Shown in pieces: positions 33,362 through 46,379 of a stretch of 64,000 nt of DNA. The stretch is taken from positions 235,212 to 299,211 of the forward strand of contig AJFK01000093.1 of NCBI GenBank assembly GCA_000467715.1, in the 5' to 3' direction. Position 1 is the first letter of the stretch. Every line of letters begins with the position of its first letter. The notes under the pieces are model-generated. The model had not been told where the DNA came from, did no database searches, and worked only from the letters and a program-made list of their open reading frames with translations. The DNA comes from Hysterium pulicare CBS 123377 (Eukaryota; Ascomycota; Dothideomycetes; Hysteriales; Hysteriaceae). The position numbers were made by a program, and so were the translations under genes.

Positions 33362-36300
33362 ATGTCTTCAACACCAGTCAATGGCGTAGCACATAACAAG
33401 CTGTTAGACCAGGTCGTTCGTACACCTGGACGCCAGCCGTCTCCACAACCTACACATTTGAACGTACCTGGGTCTGGACACTCAACGCCTCGTATTCTCC
33501 CCGAAGAGGGCTCAGGATATGTTGCTCCCAAGTTCGAGGGCAAAGAGCGGCAGATGGAGGCCGTCATGGACGGGGTTGAGGAGAAGGGATTTATTCCACC
33601 CGATTTCGTGGAGTCCGAAACTACCTGGTTTTACAACGAGCTTGGAATTGACGACATGTACTTTTCAACTGAATCCGTAGAGGCGTGAGTACTCACAAAT
33701 GGCAACGACAAGAACAATTTGCTAACAACAGCCACAGCATCGTCAATCACATCCATTCTCTATACGCAGCTAAAGTAGCAGCCTATGCCCGGGACGACAA
33801 GCGCTTAGAAATACGTTTGGATAAGGAGGCCAGTGACCATGCGGTCTACATTGATACAAGCAAGCCAGGTATCTCGGTCGTGAATGGCCCTCGATATGAA
33901 CAGCGAATCGATGAGAAATACCTGAACGGATCCACGGGCCATGTGGGCTACCGCGTGGAGAGCTTCCGCTCAGCTAGTTCACTTCCTGGAGGCCAAGATC
34001 AGCAGTTACGCTGCTATTTCGTATATCAGTGTGATTTCGTTACACCAAATCCTAGCGAGGGCGAAAAGGACATCGAGAAGATTGGCGAGAAACGCTTTTT
34101 GCAGAAAGCAACAAAGAACACCAAAGCCGTATATCAGGAGGTCATCGATAACGCAATTCAGCGGACAGGTCCGGTCATTGAATTCTTCGACATTGAGGGC
34201 TCTCGTGATAAGAGACTTGTTCTTGCTTACAAGCAAGGCTCGGCCATGGGCTTTTTCAGCGCCTTGAGTGATCTCTACCACTACTACGGCCTCACAAGTA
34301 CGAGGAAATATGTGGAACAGTTCTCCAACGGTTACACTGTGATGTCACTTTACCTCCGACAAGTGAACACTTCCACATCATCTCGAAATCCACCAATCGA
34401 GGCATCTATTCATCAAATTATCAAAGAAATTTCACTACTGTACTGCATCCCGCAGAACAAGTTCCAGGCCCATTTTGCCACAGGGGGGCTCAGTTTACAG
34501 GAGACAATCTACGCCCATTGTGTGTGGGTATTCGTGTCTCACTTTCTCAACCGCCTTGGTTCTGAGTACACAACTTTGGCGTCTTTGCTCGACGCTAACA
34601 ATAGCGTACATGCTGAGCTTCTATCCAAACTAAAGCGGCGATTACGTACCGAGACCTTCACCGCGGACTACATCCTTGAGATCATCAATCAGTATCCTGA
34701 TCTGGTCCACTCGCTTTACCTCTCCTTCGCCAACACTCACTACGTCCAGACCAGAGGAGAACAGGACGATTTTCTTCCAACCTTGAGTTTCTTGCGTCTG
34801 AAGGTTGACAGAGTTCTGAACGATGAGGAACTACAGGATGCAATCACGAAGGCAGTCTCCAATGACCATCACGAGATGGTGATGACGGCTTTCCGTGTGT
34901 TCAACAGTTGTACATTGAAAACCAACTTCTACACACCTACCAAGGTTGCCCTGAGTTTCCGTCTGAACCCTACCTTCTTACCTCCTTCCGAGTATCCCCA
35001 GCCTTTGTATGGCATGTTCCTTGTTATCAGCTCTGAGTTCCGTGGTTTCCACCTCCGCTTCCGTGACATCGCTCGTGGTGGTATCCGTATTGTGAAGTCT
35101 AGGAGCCAGGAAGCTTACTCTATCAACGCTCGATCATTATTTGACGAGAACTACAACCTGGCCAACACTCAGCAACGCAAGAATAAGGACATTCCCGAAG
35201 GAGGATCAAAGGGTGTCGTACTCCTCGACTTCCACCATCAGGATAAGGCTAGAGTGGCTTTCGAGAAGTACATTGACAGTATTCTTGATCTCTTGTTGCC
35301 TCCGATTAGCCCTGGAATCAAGGATCCCATTGTCGACTTGTATGGAAAAGAAGAGATATTGTTCATGGGCCCAGACGAGAACACCGCAGACCTCGTCGAT
35401 TGGGCGACGGAACATGCTAGAGGTAGAGGAGCTCCATGGTGGAAGTCATTCTTCACTGGCAAGAGCCCGAAGTTGGGAGGCATTCCACACGATCGTTATG
35501 GAATGACTACCCTCTCAGTCCGAGAGTACATCCTGGGTATCTACCGCAAGTTGAACCTTGACCCAAGTAAAGTCAAGAAGCTCCAAACCGGTGGTCCAGA
35601 TGGCGATCTTGGCTCTAATGAGATCTTGCTGAGCAACGAGAAGTACATCGCAATCGTCGATGGTTCGGGAGTATTAGTCGATCCGAATGGACTTGATCAT
35701 GACGAACTTGTCCGGTTGGCAAAGAAACGTGTCATGATTGCTCAGTTCGACACCTCAAAACTCTCAACAGAAGGTTATCGGGTGCTTGTAGATGAGAACA
35801 ACGTGAAACTTCCGAGCGGCGAAATCGTCTATAACGGCACAACCTTCCGCAACCTGTTCCACCTTCGTGGTGGCAGTCCTCATTATGACATGTTTGTTCC
35901 TTGTGGCGGTCGGCCTGAGTCGATTGACCTCACTTCGGCCAACAAGCTTATCGTCGACGGCAAATGTGTCATTCCATATATCGTCGAGGGTGCCAACCTG
36001 TTCATCACGCAAGATGCAAAACTCCGACTTGAGAAGGCGGGTTGCATTCTCTACAAGGATGCATCTGCCAATAAGGGAGGTGTCACATCATCCTCTTTGG
36101 AAGTACTGGCTTCCCTATCCTTCGATGACGCTGGGTTTATTGAGCACATGTGCATTCGCGAGGATGGAACTGCTCCAGAATTCTACGATGAGTATGTGCA
36201 GCAAGTGCAGCAGATTATCAAGAACAACGCGGCACTGGAATTCGAAGCCATCTGGAGAGAACACCAAGCATCCGGAGAGCTGAGAAGTACACTCAGTGAT

Positions 36301-36681
36301 ACGCTCAGTATTGCGATTACCAAGCTCGATGAGGAACTACAGGGAACGGAATTGTGGAATAACACTGAGCTCAGGAAGTCTGTTCTGGGCGAGGCGTTAC
36401 CCAATCTCTTACTAGAGAAGATTGGATTGGACAAGATCATGGAGAGAGTATGTTTACCGTAGTTCATTCACATTGATAGCGCTAACAGGCCTAGGTTCCT
36501 GACAATTACTTGCGCGCAATCTTCGGCAGCTACTTGGCCAGTCGTTTTGTGTACAGCTACGGTATCTCTGCCAGTCAGTTCGCCTTCTTCGACTTGTAAG
36601 TGTGACGCAATCCTCTATGAAATGCTTACCAACTGACAAACTTCTAGCATGAACAAGCGGATGGCGAAGCTAAGACCTTAG
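33362..36681 (+). CDS. GDH2: NAD-specific glutamate dehydrogenase (Gdh2 type)
   Basis: Oxidises glutamate to 2-oxoglutarate and ammonia, feeding the citric acid cycle. Exons 33362-33684, 33732-36447, 36495-36595 and 36648-36681 (phases 2, 0, 2) give 1,057 residues, the large fungal class. Visible: FRDIARGGIRIVKSRSQEAY (the substrate-binding region), NLANTQQRKNKDIPEGGSKGV, YGKEEILFMGPDENTADL, DRYGMTTLSVREY, the nucleotide-binding region TGGPDGDLGSNEIL, and VEGANLFIT...CILYKDASANKGGV. The last exon encodes only about 11 residues (MNKRMAKLRP). The start is the ATG in the CCATGTC context. Confidence 0.95.
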
Positions 36682-37642
36682 AATTGTCAGTTTGATCGGA
36701 TTGTAGCTTCTCACATGTATTATGGCTACTCATACGGAGCGTAAATGGCCTTCAGGAAGGGTTTCAGCGCTCATTTTGGCGTCGCGATCACAGGATGAGA
36801 AACGTCCTCAAGCGAGTTTAAAAGCATATTTCCTTTACATTATAGGGATTTCTGATACATTTTCTTCCGGAGTTCGGAATCAGAAGGGGATCAAAGAGAT
36901 GGTTGGCGCATATGGGGTCCAAATGTTATGATCGAGATGAGGTGGGCGGCTATTCAGGTCCTGAGTTCAGAGGCCGCGAACAATTTATTCGCGCAAAACT
37001 AAAAAAGACCTTCTAAATAACTTTTCGCAAGTGAACTAAATTTACTAGAGAAGTAAACTTCCAAACCGGTAATTGGCCAGACCCGTATTTGTTGTTGTGA
37101 AACAAGAACGTGATCGGCTGGGAGGGCTTGGAGTTGCATATCTTTCTCTCTTTCCCCTCGCATCCCCCCAACCTCCGCTCCTCCACCATCATCTTGTCAA
37201 CAAACATTCAGCCTCGCCGCCCACCTCTGATCGCCTTGACTCTGAGTGAACTTGGATCGCGCGTGTTCCAAAAACCGTAAGCTGCACTTTTCCTGCCAAT
37301 TTACCTCGTCTGCGCGTCCCTTTGTTTTTGTTATCTGCGTCTGTTCTCGATGGCGCGCCCACGTCACCCGCCCGCTGAAGGACATATCTTGAGCGCTTCC
37401 ACCACAACGCGTCTTTCTCCCTTCAAACAACTTCTTAACCCGGTCGCTAGGTCTTAAAGTCTACGATCGAAACCCTTTCGTTCGCTAATACCCCGCTCTG
37501 AAACCAAGTTCTTCCACTTCTCGAAAACAAAAACAACAAGCCGCTCAACGCGCTCCCCCAAGTTCCAGCTCCCACCCACTTTTCAACCCCCTTCTACTAC
37601 CAAAGCCTCACAACAACAAACAAACCCCAATCCTCATCCAAA
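36682..37642. other. Intergenic 0.96 kb upstream of the basic protein gene
   Basis: Contains a C/T- and A/C-rich leader from about 37440 to 37640, rich in AACAA, directly before the ATG; no gene is recognised. Confidence 0.55.
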
Positions 37643-38197
37643 ATGCCTACCACTCGCGCCAGCACCGGCAACAGCAAGCCGCGCATCATCCCGCAGATCG
37701 AAACGTCGACGACGGCGCCCAAGAAGAAGACGACCACCAAGAAGACGACGACCACCAAGGCGAACACGTCCAAGCCGCGCAGCAAGAAGGTGGCTACGGG
37801 ACGCGTTAGCAAGCCCGCTACCAAGAAGACGACGACGACCAAGAAGACGCCGGCGAAGAAGGTCGAGGATAAGATTGAGGGGGCTATTGAGAAGGTTGAG
37901 GCGAAGGTTGAGGCGAAGCCTGGTAAGAAGGTAAGCGCGATCTTTTTCTTGCATATTCACACTCTCTTTCTCTCCTTCTCTATGTGTGTATTGTGTCTAC
38001 GATTCCCCATTTTTGCTTTGTTTTGTTTCGAGAAAGCCTACGCGTCCTACTCTATCATTCCCCCCACAACCACCCACAACTCAAACGCGAAACTAACCAT
38101 GCGTCTCTCCATCCAGGCCGCCGGCACCAAGAAGGAAAAATCAACCACGACCAAGAAAGCCGCCCCCAAGACCAAAGCCAAAGCCACCAAGGCATAG
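37643..38197 (+). CDS. Small Lys/Thr/Ala-rich basic protein (histone H1-tail-like)
   Basis: Exons 37643-37930 and 38117-38197 (phase 0) give 122 residues. The sequence is a run of Lys-Thr and Lys-Lys clusters (KKKTTTKKTTTTK, SKPRSKK) with a more helical charged segment EDKIEGAIEKVEAKVEAKPGKK, then AAGTKK and a Lys/Ala tail. Composition is like the C-terminal tail of histone H1, but no globular winged-helix is present. I believe similar short proteins ending in a GKKAAGTKK block occur across filamentous fungi, without known function. Nuclear or nucleolar DNA/RNA binding is an inference from charge. The 186-nt intron falls exactly between GKK and AAG. Confidence 0.7.
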   Translation: MPTTRASTGNSKPRIIPQIETSTTAPKKKTTTKKTTTTKANTSKPRSKKVATGRVSKPATKKTTTTKKTPAKKVEDKIEGAIEKVEAKVEAKPGKKVSAIFFLHIHTLFLSFSMCVLCLRFPIFALFCFEKAYASYSIIPPTTTHNSNAKLTMRLSIQAAGTKKEKSTTTKKAAPKTKAKATKA

Positions 38198-39073
38198 ACC
38201 AAACACCCGCCGCTCGAAAGCCGCGCATCCTCACTCATCTGGATATATGCGCGTCAAACATGGCCTATGCTCAGTTGTATCTCAAAACGAACTGCAAAGG
38301 GGCGTTCAAAGGGTAAGCGTGTGTGTGTGTGTGTGTGTCTCGTCTTGGATTTCCGGTAATCGCTGAACGGGTTTGGTTTAAATCATGAGAGAGAGGGTGG
38401 AGGGAAGGAATGTAGACTTTTGTTTGTGTAACCCGCTTCCTTGATTCCTCTCACGATGTACGCACGAAGGGAAGAAAAGCGAGAGAGTTGGGAACGCCAC
38501 TGTCAAATCATTCATTCAAGTCATCCATCCATCCATTCATTCATTCCATCTCTCATGGCTTCGTTTCTTGCTGTTGGAAGAGGGAGTGCGGGTCTGGCAG
38601 GTGAATGTACGATACCCGGGATCCTTTTGTCTTTTGTCTTTCGGGTTTTTTCTTTTCTTTTCTTTTCCTTCTAACTATTCTTTCCTTAGATCGGGTTAGG
38701 GGAGAGTGGTAGGTCAAGGATAGGAAGGGAATAAATGGGAGTATGCGTATACAAATGTGATTAATTTCTTCTTCTGGAAAACGTGACGTTATGCCTGAGG
38801 CATATTGTGATACCATTTATTGCAGAGTACACGTGAGAGAAGACACTTTTATGCTATATGAATGTGCCGGCGCCGCCCTATGTGTACTATGCTTTTCCCC
38901 AGCGCGCTGCAAAAGACTCGATGAGACCGCAATAAGAGATAATTACAAGAAATCATACAGTCGTGTTCTCGTACCGCAACAAAAAGTAACAGGAATCAAT
39001 CTTCGGGCCCGGCACACCATCACCACTAGCCCCCTCAACAACCACCCCCAGCTCGCCCAAGTGTCATGACTAC
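38198..39073. other. Intergenic 0.88 kb with simple-sequence repeats
   Basis: 3' flanks of the basic protein gene and of the convergent HAM1-like gene. It holds the GT repeat, a CATC/CATT run at about 38522-38546 and a TTTTC run at about 38648-38670. No gene. Confidence 0.6.
38319..38338 (+). repeat. (GT)10 microsatellite
   Basis: Uninterrupted GT dinucleotides, ten units. Confidence 0.9.
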
Positions 39074-41370
39074 TCAAGTCATGTTCGCAGCATGTACGTC
39101 GAAGACCTCATTTCTCCAACCACCCATGTCGAAATCATCCACTCTCTCGCCCGCTCTCGCCGCCTCCTCGTTCCACAATTTCACAACACTACCGGGCGCA
39201 TACTTGCCCTTGAAGACACCCTTTCCAGGCTGATCAACCCCGACCCTGGTATACAAGTCCGGATCATCTTCCGGCGTCAAGCGCGTCATAACCGCCTTAA
39301 AGAACGTCTTGAGGTCATCAGGATCCGAGATGCGGGTCGCGCGAAGACGTTCTCTAGCAAAGAGGAGTTCACGATTAGCGGCGTGGATGCCGTCAGCGAT
39401 GGCGCTAGCGATTTGCTTTTCCATTACCTTGCGGATGATGGGGCGGAGGAGGGGTTTGAGGAGCCAGCCGATGAAGGAGAATTTGGACTTGCGGAGGGTG
39501 TAGGTGAGTTTATGGATATGCACTCTTACGGCCTTCAACGTGAGTATCTTCTCTAGTTTCTCTTTGCCGATTTCAATGTCTAGGTGGATGTCTATGCCCC
39601 GTTCGTCTAGCTGGAAGGATGCGATGCCTTCGTCGGCGAGGCGGAGGAGGCCGGAATGAGCGCGAAGAAGGAAACCGACTTCGTCGGCACGCAGGGACAT
39701 TCCGTCGAGCTTGAGAGTCACCAGAGAGGTTACGGAGGATGCCATTCGGAAGCGAGCTTTGCGGATTTCGAGGTCGTTGTACGTTTCGACGCGGAATCTG
39801 AATGGGAGGAAGGAAGTGTGGTTGACTGTCTTTCCAGGCTCGATGATCAGGTTTTCAAGAAGAATGTCGATATCCGGGGTGGACACTTCGAGGCGTGGGA
39901 TTGGGACATACTGGATCGCTTGGATCAAGAGGGGGATGAAGACATTGATTGCATCTGTCATTAACTCCCCATTGGTATATGCGTGGGCTGGGGACAGAAT
40001 GTTGAAGATTCGGAGGGACGTCTTGAACAATCTCGCAACATCTTCATCCTGATAAACGGAATTCATAGTGATCTGTGCCTGCTCGAGGAGGTCATCTACA
40101 TCTTTACGAAGAGATGAATCGGTACCGACTCCGCGGGCTTTGCTCCTCAAGGATTTGAACTTTTCGTCAGCGTGATCGAGAAACTCAGGGTCAGTCAACA
40201 ACTTCTGGACCGAGTTGCCCATATCCATCATCAAATCTTCGAATTCTGGGTCTTTTTGAGAGTGTTGCATGACTTTGCCAAAGCAGGACTGAAGCTTGTT
40301 CCACTCTTCATGATCTCCAAACGAGCTAATCAAGGTCCAGAAGTTCTTCACTGCTCGATCCATTGCCTGATTCTCGTGCACATCATTCTGTGCAGTATTG
40401 ATGGTTTCTTCAACGGCACGAGAGTATGTCATCGCATATCGCTTCAGGAGCAATGAGATGGTGGAAACCGAGTCAGAGTAATCTTTCTTCTTTCTCAAGT
40501 TCAAGACCGTCTGTTTCAGACGGTAGAGTAAAGTATCCTTCTCATCGCCGCTGAACTTATCAGCTATGCTAAGTTGTGTCTCCTTCGCAACTTTGGCAGC
40601 ACCATTGCCAACAACCTGGGCGACCTCTACCACATCTCCATTGAGATCATTGGCAGATGGAGGAGGGCCGGAGTCAGCTCCAGGCTCCTTGAGTGTATCC
40701 TTCTCTTCCTGGGAGGGTTCAAGCTTCTTTCCCGCCTCTTCTGCCACTCCAGATAGTGTAAATGCAGTATCCTTGAAGACTTCACGGCCAATGACGTTGA
40801 GATCGGATAGGAAGACACGGAAATCGGAATTGGTGAGGAGGAGAGATCCGACAGTTTGCAGGCTTTGGTAAGCTTCGATTGGTTAGTTTGTATTTCCGAA
40901 AGCTTACGAAGAATCGGATAGATAAGAAAGAGGATGTTGGTCATACCTGCTGCGGAGTCCGCCTTGGCTTTTGCCTTTGATGCCCTAGCTGCGATGTCTT
41001 CCACGTCAACCCGGATTCTGGACTTGGAAAGGAACCAAATAAAGTCCTGAATCTGATCTTCGCTGTTCTTATGATGCAAGAGGTCAATGAAGTCCCGCAG
41101 CCATTGTTTGGAGTATTTCACGAGCAAACGGCCAGAGTCACTGAGGTCTGGGTTGTCGGGATTGAGGATGTCTGCGGCAAGGAGGGTACGCAAATTGATG
41201 ACGAGCTGTTCGTTCGATGGCATAAATCCCTTGGAAAGGGCTCTGACCATCTGATAGGAGTGCAGCTTCTGATGGAGCTCTCTCTGGAGACTAGTGTCAT
41301 CTTCATACTTGGGGAGCAGAGGCGTACGGTCATCTGCTCGAGATTTGCGGAAACCGAAGCATGAAGACAT
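39074..41370 (-). CDS. HAM1-like protein (DUF5923/DUF4449), TULIP-type lipid-binding candidate
   Basis: Exons 41370-40947 and 40872-39074 (phase 1, gtatga...gaag) give 740 residues. The N-terminus MSSCFGFRKSRADDRTPLLP, with an early Cys and dileucine-type end, suggests membrane sorting or acylation. A long helical region follows (LLVKYSKQWLRDFIDLLHHKN, KNFWTLISSFGDHEEWNKL). The C-terminal part (about 470-680) has amphipathic beta-strands and the PLLRPIIRKVMEKQIASAI helix, reminiscent of BPI/SMP-like (TULIP) folds. I recognise the pattern as the fungal HAM1-like family, whose role is not well defined; lipid transfer is inferred from fold resemblance. The family name is from memory. Confidence 0.75.
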
Positions 41371-43096
41371 TGTAGGTTGATTACTGTAGCAGTGATTGTG
41401 ATGAGTTTCGGAGTAATTAAATGGACGGGAGGGGTTTTCTCAAGCCATAGTGGTAGTGGGTAGTGAAAGTGACGCGTTTTTCGTGTTTGACAGGCCTGAT
41501 TTAATGTTTAAAAATGGACGTCATTGCGATGGCGCCAAGAGAGGCTGGCCCCCTCGGAACTATCATGTGTCAAAAGGTCATTCAAAGTTGCATCCGTACC
41601 CCAAGCACTCTGTAGAGCAAACATTGAGTTGTTAGAAGTTGCGGATAGGTTGCATCCCGGTCAGGTTTTCGCAGTCAACAGTATTCGAATTATCTTAGCC
41701 GCCTTGGCAGAGATCGTGTGCTCACTTGTAAGAATAGCTTGTAGAGGCCCTAATTCCCCATGGAGAGCGCGATGCATTTCCCCTTTGGTAAGCGACCCCA
41801 AGAAAAGCCACAAAAGGCATAGCAGGTAGAGTAAATGATGGAGAATGCCTTGGACAAATGAAGATGGGAAAGCTCGAAGCTTTCGAAGCTTTCCCCGCAT
41901 CCAAAAACTGGGGCAGCCTTAATTAGCTGCAGCGAACTGGGTATTTGCAGCGAGCATCAACGGCGGCGTACATGAAGAGCTCCGTGTCGTACAAACTCAC
42001 CGAGCTCTCATCACTTCCTCTTTCTCTTGCTTGTTCAATCAACGAATTTATCCATCAACGGAACATGCTTCACTCGGCCGAGTAGATAACAGCTTGATGG
42101 ATGCGGCACCTTGAGTCGTTGCTTACACCGTAGCTTTCCCCAGCCGCAAATCGAGAGGGTTTCTTAGGGTATTGGCAGCAGTCGGTGTGAGAACGTTGCA
42201 TATCGGACTACCAGCAACTTACCTAGGCATTCCACCGTTCGTTAAGACGACGACCCAGAAGGGATTCCAGACTGTTCCCAGTCTTGAAACAGTTGCAGTA
42301 AGACTGGAGCACGGATCATACCTTTCGCAAATTGCAGAGCTATAATGTCTCAAGAACGAGGCCGTTCCGAAGAAAGATTGCGCGATATTCCCGGCCCATG
42401 CTCCGTCCACCAGCAGCATCACAATCCAGCAAGAGTTGAAAAACAACTTTCACATGCCTGATCGATCTGTGTGAAGACGATGCCGTTTTGGAGGATCGTT
42501 GACGACTGCAACCACGGATGCGCAAGTACTGACCTGTAGGGCTTCGTGTCGTTGAAGGGCAGGCTGACTCCTGGGCATGCAGGTATTATCGTTGACTCCG
42601 ACTTCGCCCGACATTCCACAGAAAGGATGACGGATCGTGGGGTTGGGCGGCGTGGGACCCTTGAGCTCTGCGTAGCCTTGCAGCCCAGCAAGGATCACCC
42701 GGCGCCTCGTGGCGGGCGGGTTTCGGTGCTCACGGCCGCTGGATAATCCCACAAGGAAATTTTTGTGACACGAACAGTGAGAGACTGCAAGAGAAGCAAA
42801 CCCTCAGCGCCTCCGGCTCTCCTCCCCATGGCTTGCCCGGGCCTCGACTGACTCTCGCCGCATATTTGCTGCTCTCCGGTTGGCTCCCCACACTATTGCC
42901 TTTAATTCTTTCCCGTAGCAACCCCCCCTCGGACATCTAACTGTTTCTTTTGCCAGTCCCATATATGCCGCGACTTCAATTTCACCCTTAGACAGGATCA
43001 ATGCTAAAAATTAATCCCTTAAAAGGACGCCTCCCCTTCCAGAACACTCTCTTCAATCCTATTCCCCCCAAATCTACTCAACGATCATTCCGCACC
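41371..43096. other. 1.73-kb divergent intergenic between HAM1-like and malic enzyme genes
   Basis: Short ORFs only, with no family signal. The last 80 nt before the malic enzyme ATG are C/T- and A-rich, as a leader. Confidence 0.55.
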
Positions 43097-45209
43097 ATGG
43101 CTTCTCTAGCACCCCAAGCGAACATCAAGCAAGCACATCGTCCTGGTATGCCACCAAGGCAGATTAGCACAACGTAGGCATGCCTTTTCTTCCGGCATTG
43201 CTCAATGGCTCATTATGAATTTCTAGGAGCGGTGACTTCGACACTGCAAACCCGCCAGAGATCCGACAATTCCTTGGAACATACGGTCTGACTCCTCCAG
43301 CCGTGGAGAGCTTCGAAATCCAAGCACAACGATGTAAAACGCCCCAATTGCCTCTCCAACTGTCAGAATGCTAACAATCTACAGGCCTCAAGCTTCTGGC
43401 TATGAAGCCTAGTCCTATCGAAAAGTACCAGTACCTGACTCATCTCCGAGCTACCAACGTACACCTCTTTTACAGACTGTTATCGGAGAATGTCAAGGTG
43501 TGTCCAGACATTCTCAGCCAGGATTTCCCGAGAGAATCTGAACTAATTCGGCTATAGGAATTGACTCCTATAATCTACACCCCTACCGTCGGTGAAGCTT
43601 GCGTTCGATGGTCGGAAATCTACACACAACCAGAGGGTCTGTACCTGTCATACCATGACCGTGGCAACCTCCACACAATCCTCGGCAACTGGCCACACAA
43701 TGTTGAGATTACCGTCATTACCGATGGCTCTCGAATTCTCGGTCTGGGAGATTTGGGTGTCAACGGTATGGGTATACCCGTGGGCAAGCTCTGCCTGTAC
43801 ACCGCGTGTGCGGGTATCCGACCAGATGCCACTCTTCCGCTCACATTAGATTTGGGCACAAGTAATAAGGCTTTCCGCGAAGACCCACTGTATATGGGCA
43901 GCAGAATGCCAAAGGTCTCTGCCGAAGAGGAGAGGGACTTCTTGGACGAGCTTATGGCAGCGCTCAATGAGAGGTGGCCAGGGTGAGTCAACCGAATCTG
44001 TTTGATTTGAGGCATGGTTATTAACTACGTTCTAGTATCGTCGTCCAATTCGAAGATTTCAAGAACCCCTTCCCCTCCCTCGAGCGATACCAGAATACCT
44101 ACACGATGTTCAATGACGACGTCCAGGGTACTGGCGCCGTCATTGTCGGTGGCTTCATTAATGCTGTAAAAGCTAGTGGTGTGGAGGCCAAGGACCACCG
44201 TGCCATCTTCTTGGGTGCCGGTAGTGCTGGTGTCGGTGTTGCTAAGCAGATTGTCGAGTATTTCATGAAGGAAGGCTTGACAGAAGAGGAGGCCCGCAAG
44301 AAGTTCTGGTTTGTAGACTCAAACGTAAGTATATCATTGCAGATATCAAGCTCATCACGCTGACTTGTGTAGGGCCTTGTCACTCTTGATCGTGGCGACA
44401 AACTCGCAGAACATAAGGTGTACTTCGCTCGTGACGACAACAATGGCAGGCAATACCAGAGTCTGTCCCGTCTCATCGATTACGTAAGACCTACCATTCT
44501 CATGGGCTTGTCCACCATTGGCGGTGCATTCAACAGAGACATTCTACAAAAGATGGCTCAGTTGAATGACAGGCCCGTCATCTTCCCCTTGTCGAATCCT
44601 TCCTCCAAATCGGAGTGCACTTTCGAGGAAGCAGTAAGATACACCGAAGGCCGAGCTCTCTTTGCTAGTGGTAGTCCTTTCCCATCGGTGGAATTTGGCG
44701 GGAAACTCCTCACCCCGGGCCAAGGTAAGAAATTCTCGGACACCGAAATCAAGCACACGTGATCTGACTTGACATTAGGAAACAACATGTACGTGTTCCC
44801 AGGTATCGGCCTCGGCGCCATCCTCAGCAAGGCCGTCAGCGTTACACAAGATATGATTTACGCCTCCGCCGAAGCCCTCTCGACCTCGCTCAACAAGCAA
44901 GAAGTCGCTGACGGCTGGTTATACCCCGACATTCGCCGCATCCGCGAAGTCAGCGTCATCGTCACTCGCGGTGTCATCCGTGCTGCCCAAGCCAACGGCG
45001 TCGACCGTGAGCTCGCACTGCGCAACATCACCGATGAGCAACTCGACGCCTACATCAAAGAAAGGATGTACGACCCCTTCAACGAGAGGGAAAACGTCGG
45101 CGACGAAGTCGCTCAACTCGTAGCAACCGCCAGCGGGGGCGCGCATGCCGGACTCAACGGGCATGCGAGTGGGATTCCTAATGGACATGCGAGTTCTGCT
45201 CATTTGTAG
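43097..45209 (+). CDS. Malic enzyme (NAD(P)-dependent, decarboxylating)
   Basis: Converts malate to pyruvate and CO2 with reduction of NAD(P). Seven exons (43097-43173, 43227-43333, 43385-43497, 43558-43982, 44036-44324, 44373-44724, 44779-45209) join without phase conflict to 597 residues. Seen: LTPIIYTPTVGEAC, SYHDRGNLHTIL, ITDGSRILGLGDLG, the metal/substrate region QFEDFKNPF and FNDDVQGTGAV, the dinucleotide fold FLGAGSAGVGVA, SNPSSKSECT and NNMYVFPGIGLG. The C-terminus carries an unusual GHAS/NGHAS tail. I see no clear mitochondrial presequence, so a cytosolic location is possible. Coenzyme preference cannot be read with confidence. Confidence 0.93.
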
Positions 45210-46379
45210 CTTTCTCATCCTCACCACCACAACTACAACAAGACATAACAAGAAGAAGAAGACGCTGAACACACTCACCCGTCTCCTAGTCCTGTCCCTA
45301 TTCCTGTTCACTCTTTCCTACGATATGGCTACTTCGCCACCTCAGTTATGGAGCCTATAGAGCAGGGATCTCATGTTTTTCCTTTCCATTATGGAGCTCC
45401 ATGTTTCTCAATATAGATTGGTTTGGATTGGGAAAAATTTCAAGGGATGGGATGGTTTAGATACCCCATATACCCTTCCCTAGCTAGCTAGCTAGCTGGC
45501 ACCCTGCTGTTCGGATTCTGCTTTTGATGGCTCGGCGCTGCTGCTGCTGCTGGGGGGTGGAAGGCCCAATTTACGAAGTAAGGATTCGGATTATGTCAAA
45601 TGGAAATGGAAATTTTCCTGAAGCTTGAAGGGATGCGTGTCTTTGCTTGCTGTGTACTTTTTGTGAATCACTCACTCTTCATGACCTACACCGTAGGTAT
45701 CGTTCTTTACTGATTAAACTAACTGCCAATTTCTATAGCACTTGAAACCTGAGCTTTAGATAAGGAATGAAATGGGCTCGTTCAAGGTGGTTTGACGTCT
45801 TTTCTTATGCGGTGCATTCGTAGACAAAGCTAAGGTACTTAGAACCTAATATTCAGTAGTAGGGTAAATAGTGAAAGAAAATTCCTTCTATTTTCCTCTT
45901 CTCTTTAGGATAGAGGTTAGTTTATATGCTGCTCTCTGAATAACCTTACGGATAGCAACTGGCTTTACCACTCTTTCCCACAGCCCAGTTCTGCTGTGCA
46001 GAGCAGTGCTAGAGCGGTTGGTAGGCACAGATAGATCCTCCGAACCGAACATTCATGTACTTTTCCGCAATATACTCTTCATTTCTCCTTTATGGTTGTA
46101 GGTCATACGTTTAGAATTCCTTTCCCAAAACCCAGTCAATAGGAACCAAGAAACCTGAAAGTTGCAGCCATTGACCATCCTTGTATCAGACAATAAACAA
46201 AAACCATCTAGTCCCAACACACAGCTCCTCAAACTCCATCTTCATCTCCCCCTCCTATCCTCTACCCCTACTTCTTCCCAAACCCCTCCAATGCCAACCC
46301 CCCAATACATCCCCCAGAATCAAAAGCCCCCCTACCTACCTACAACCACCCACTCCATTTCCGCCCCCCAAAAAAAAAG
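45210..46379. other. 1.17-kb intergenic between convergent genes
   Basis: Contains (TAGC)4 and (CTG)5 runs and A+T-rich stretches. Open frames over 46160-46380 are proline-rich and have no start context. No gene. Confidence 0.6.
45481..45497. repeat. (TAGC)4 tetranucleotide repeat
   Basis: Four TAGC units in the gap after malic enzyme. CTAG-type self-complementary units could fold. A (CTG)5 run follows at 45538-45552. Confidence 0.8.

Noticed and set aside
41371-43096. Several 60-100 codon minus-strand frames upstream of malic enzyme
   Set aside because: Mutually overlapping in different frames, without homology features or splice logic.
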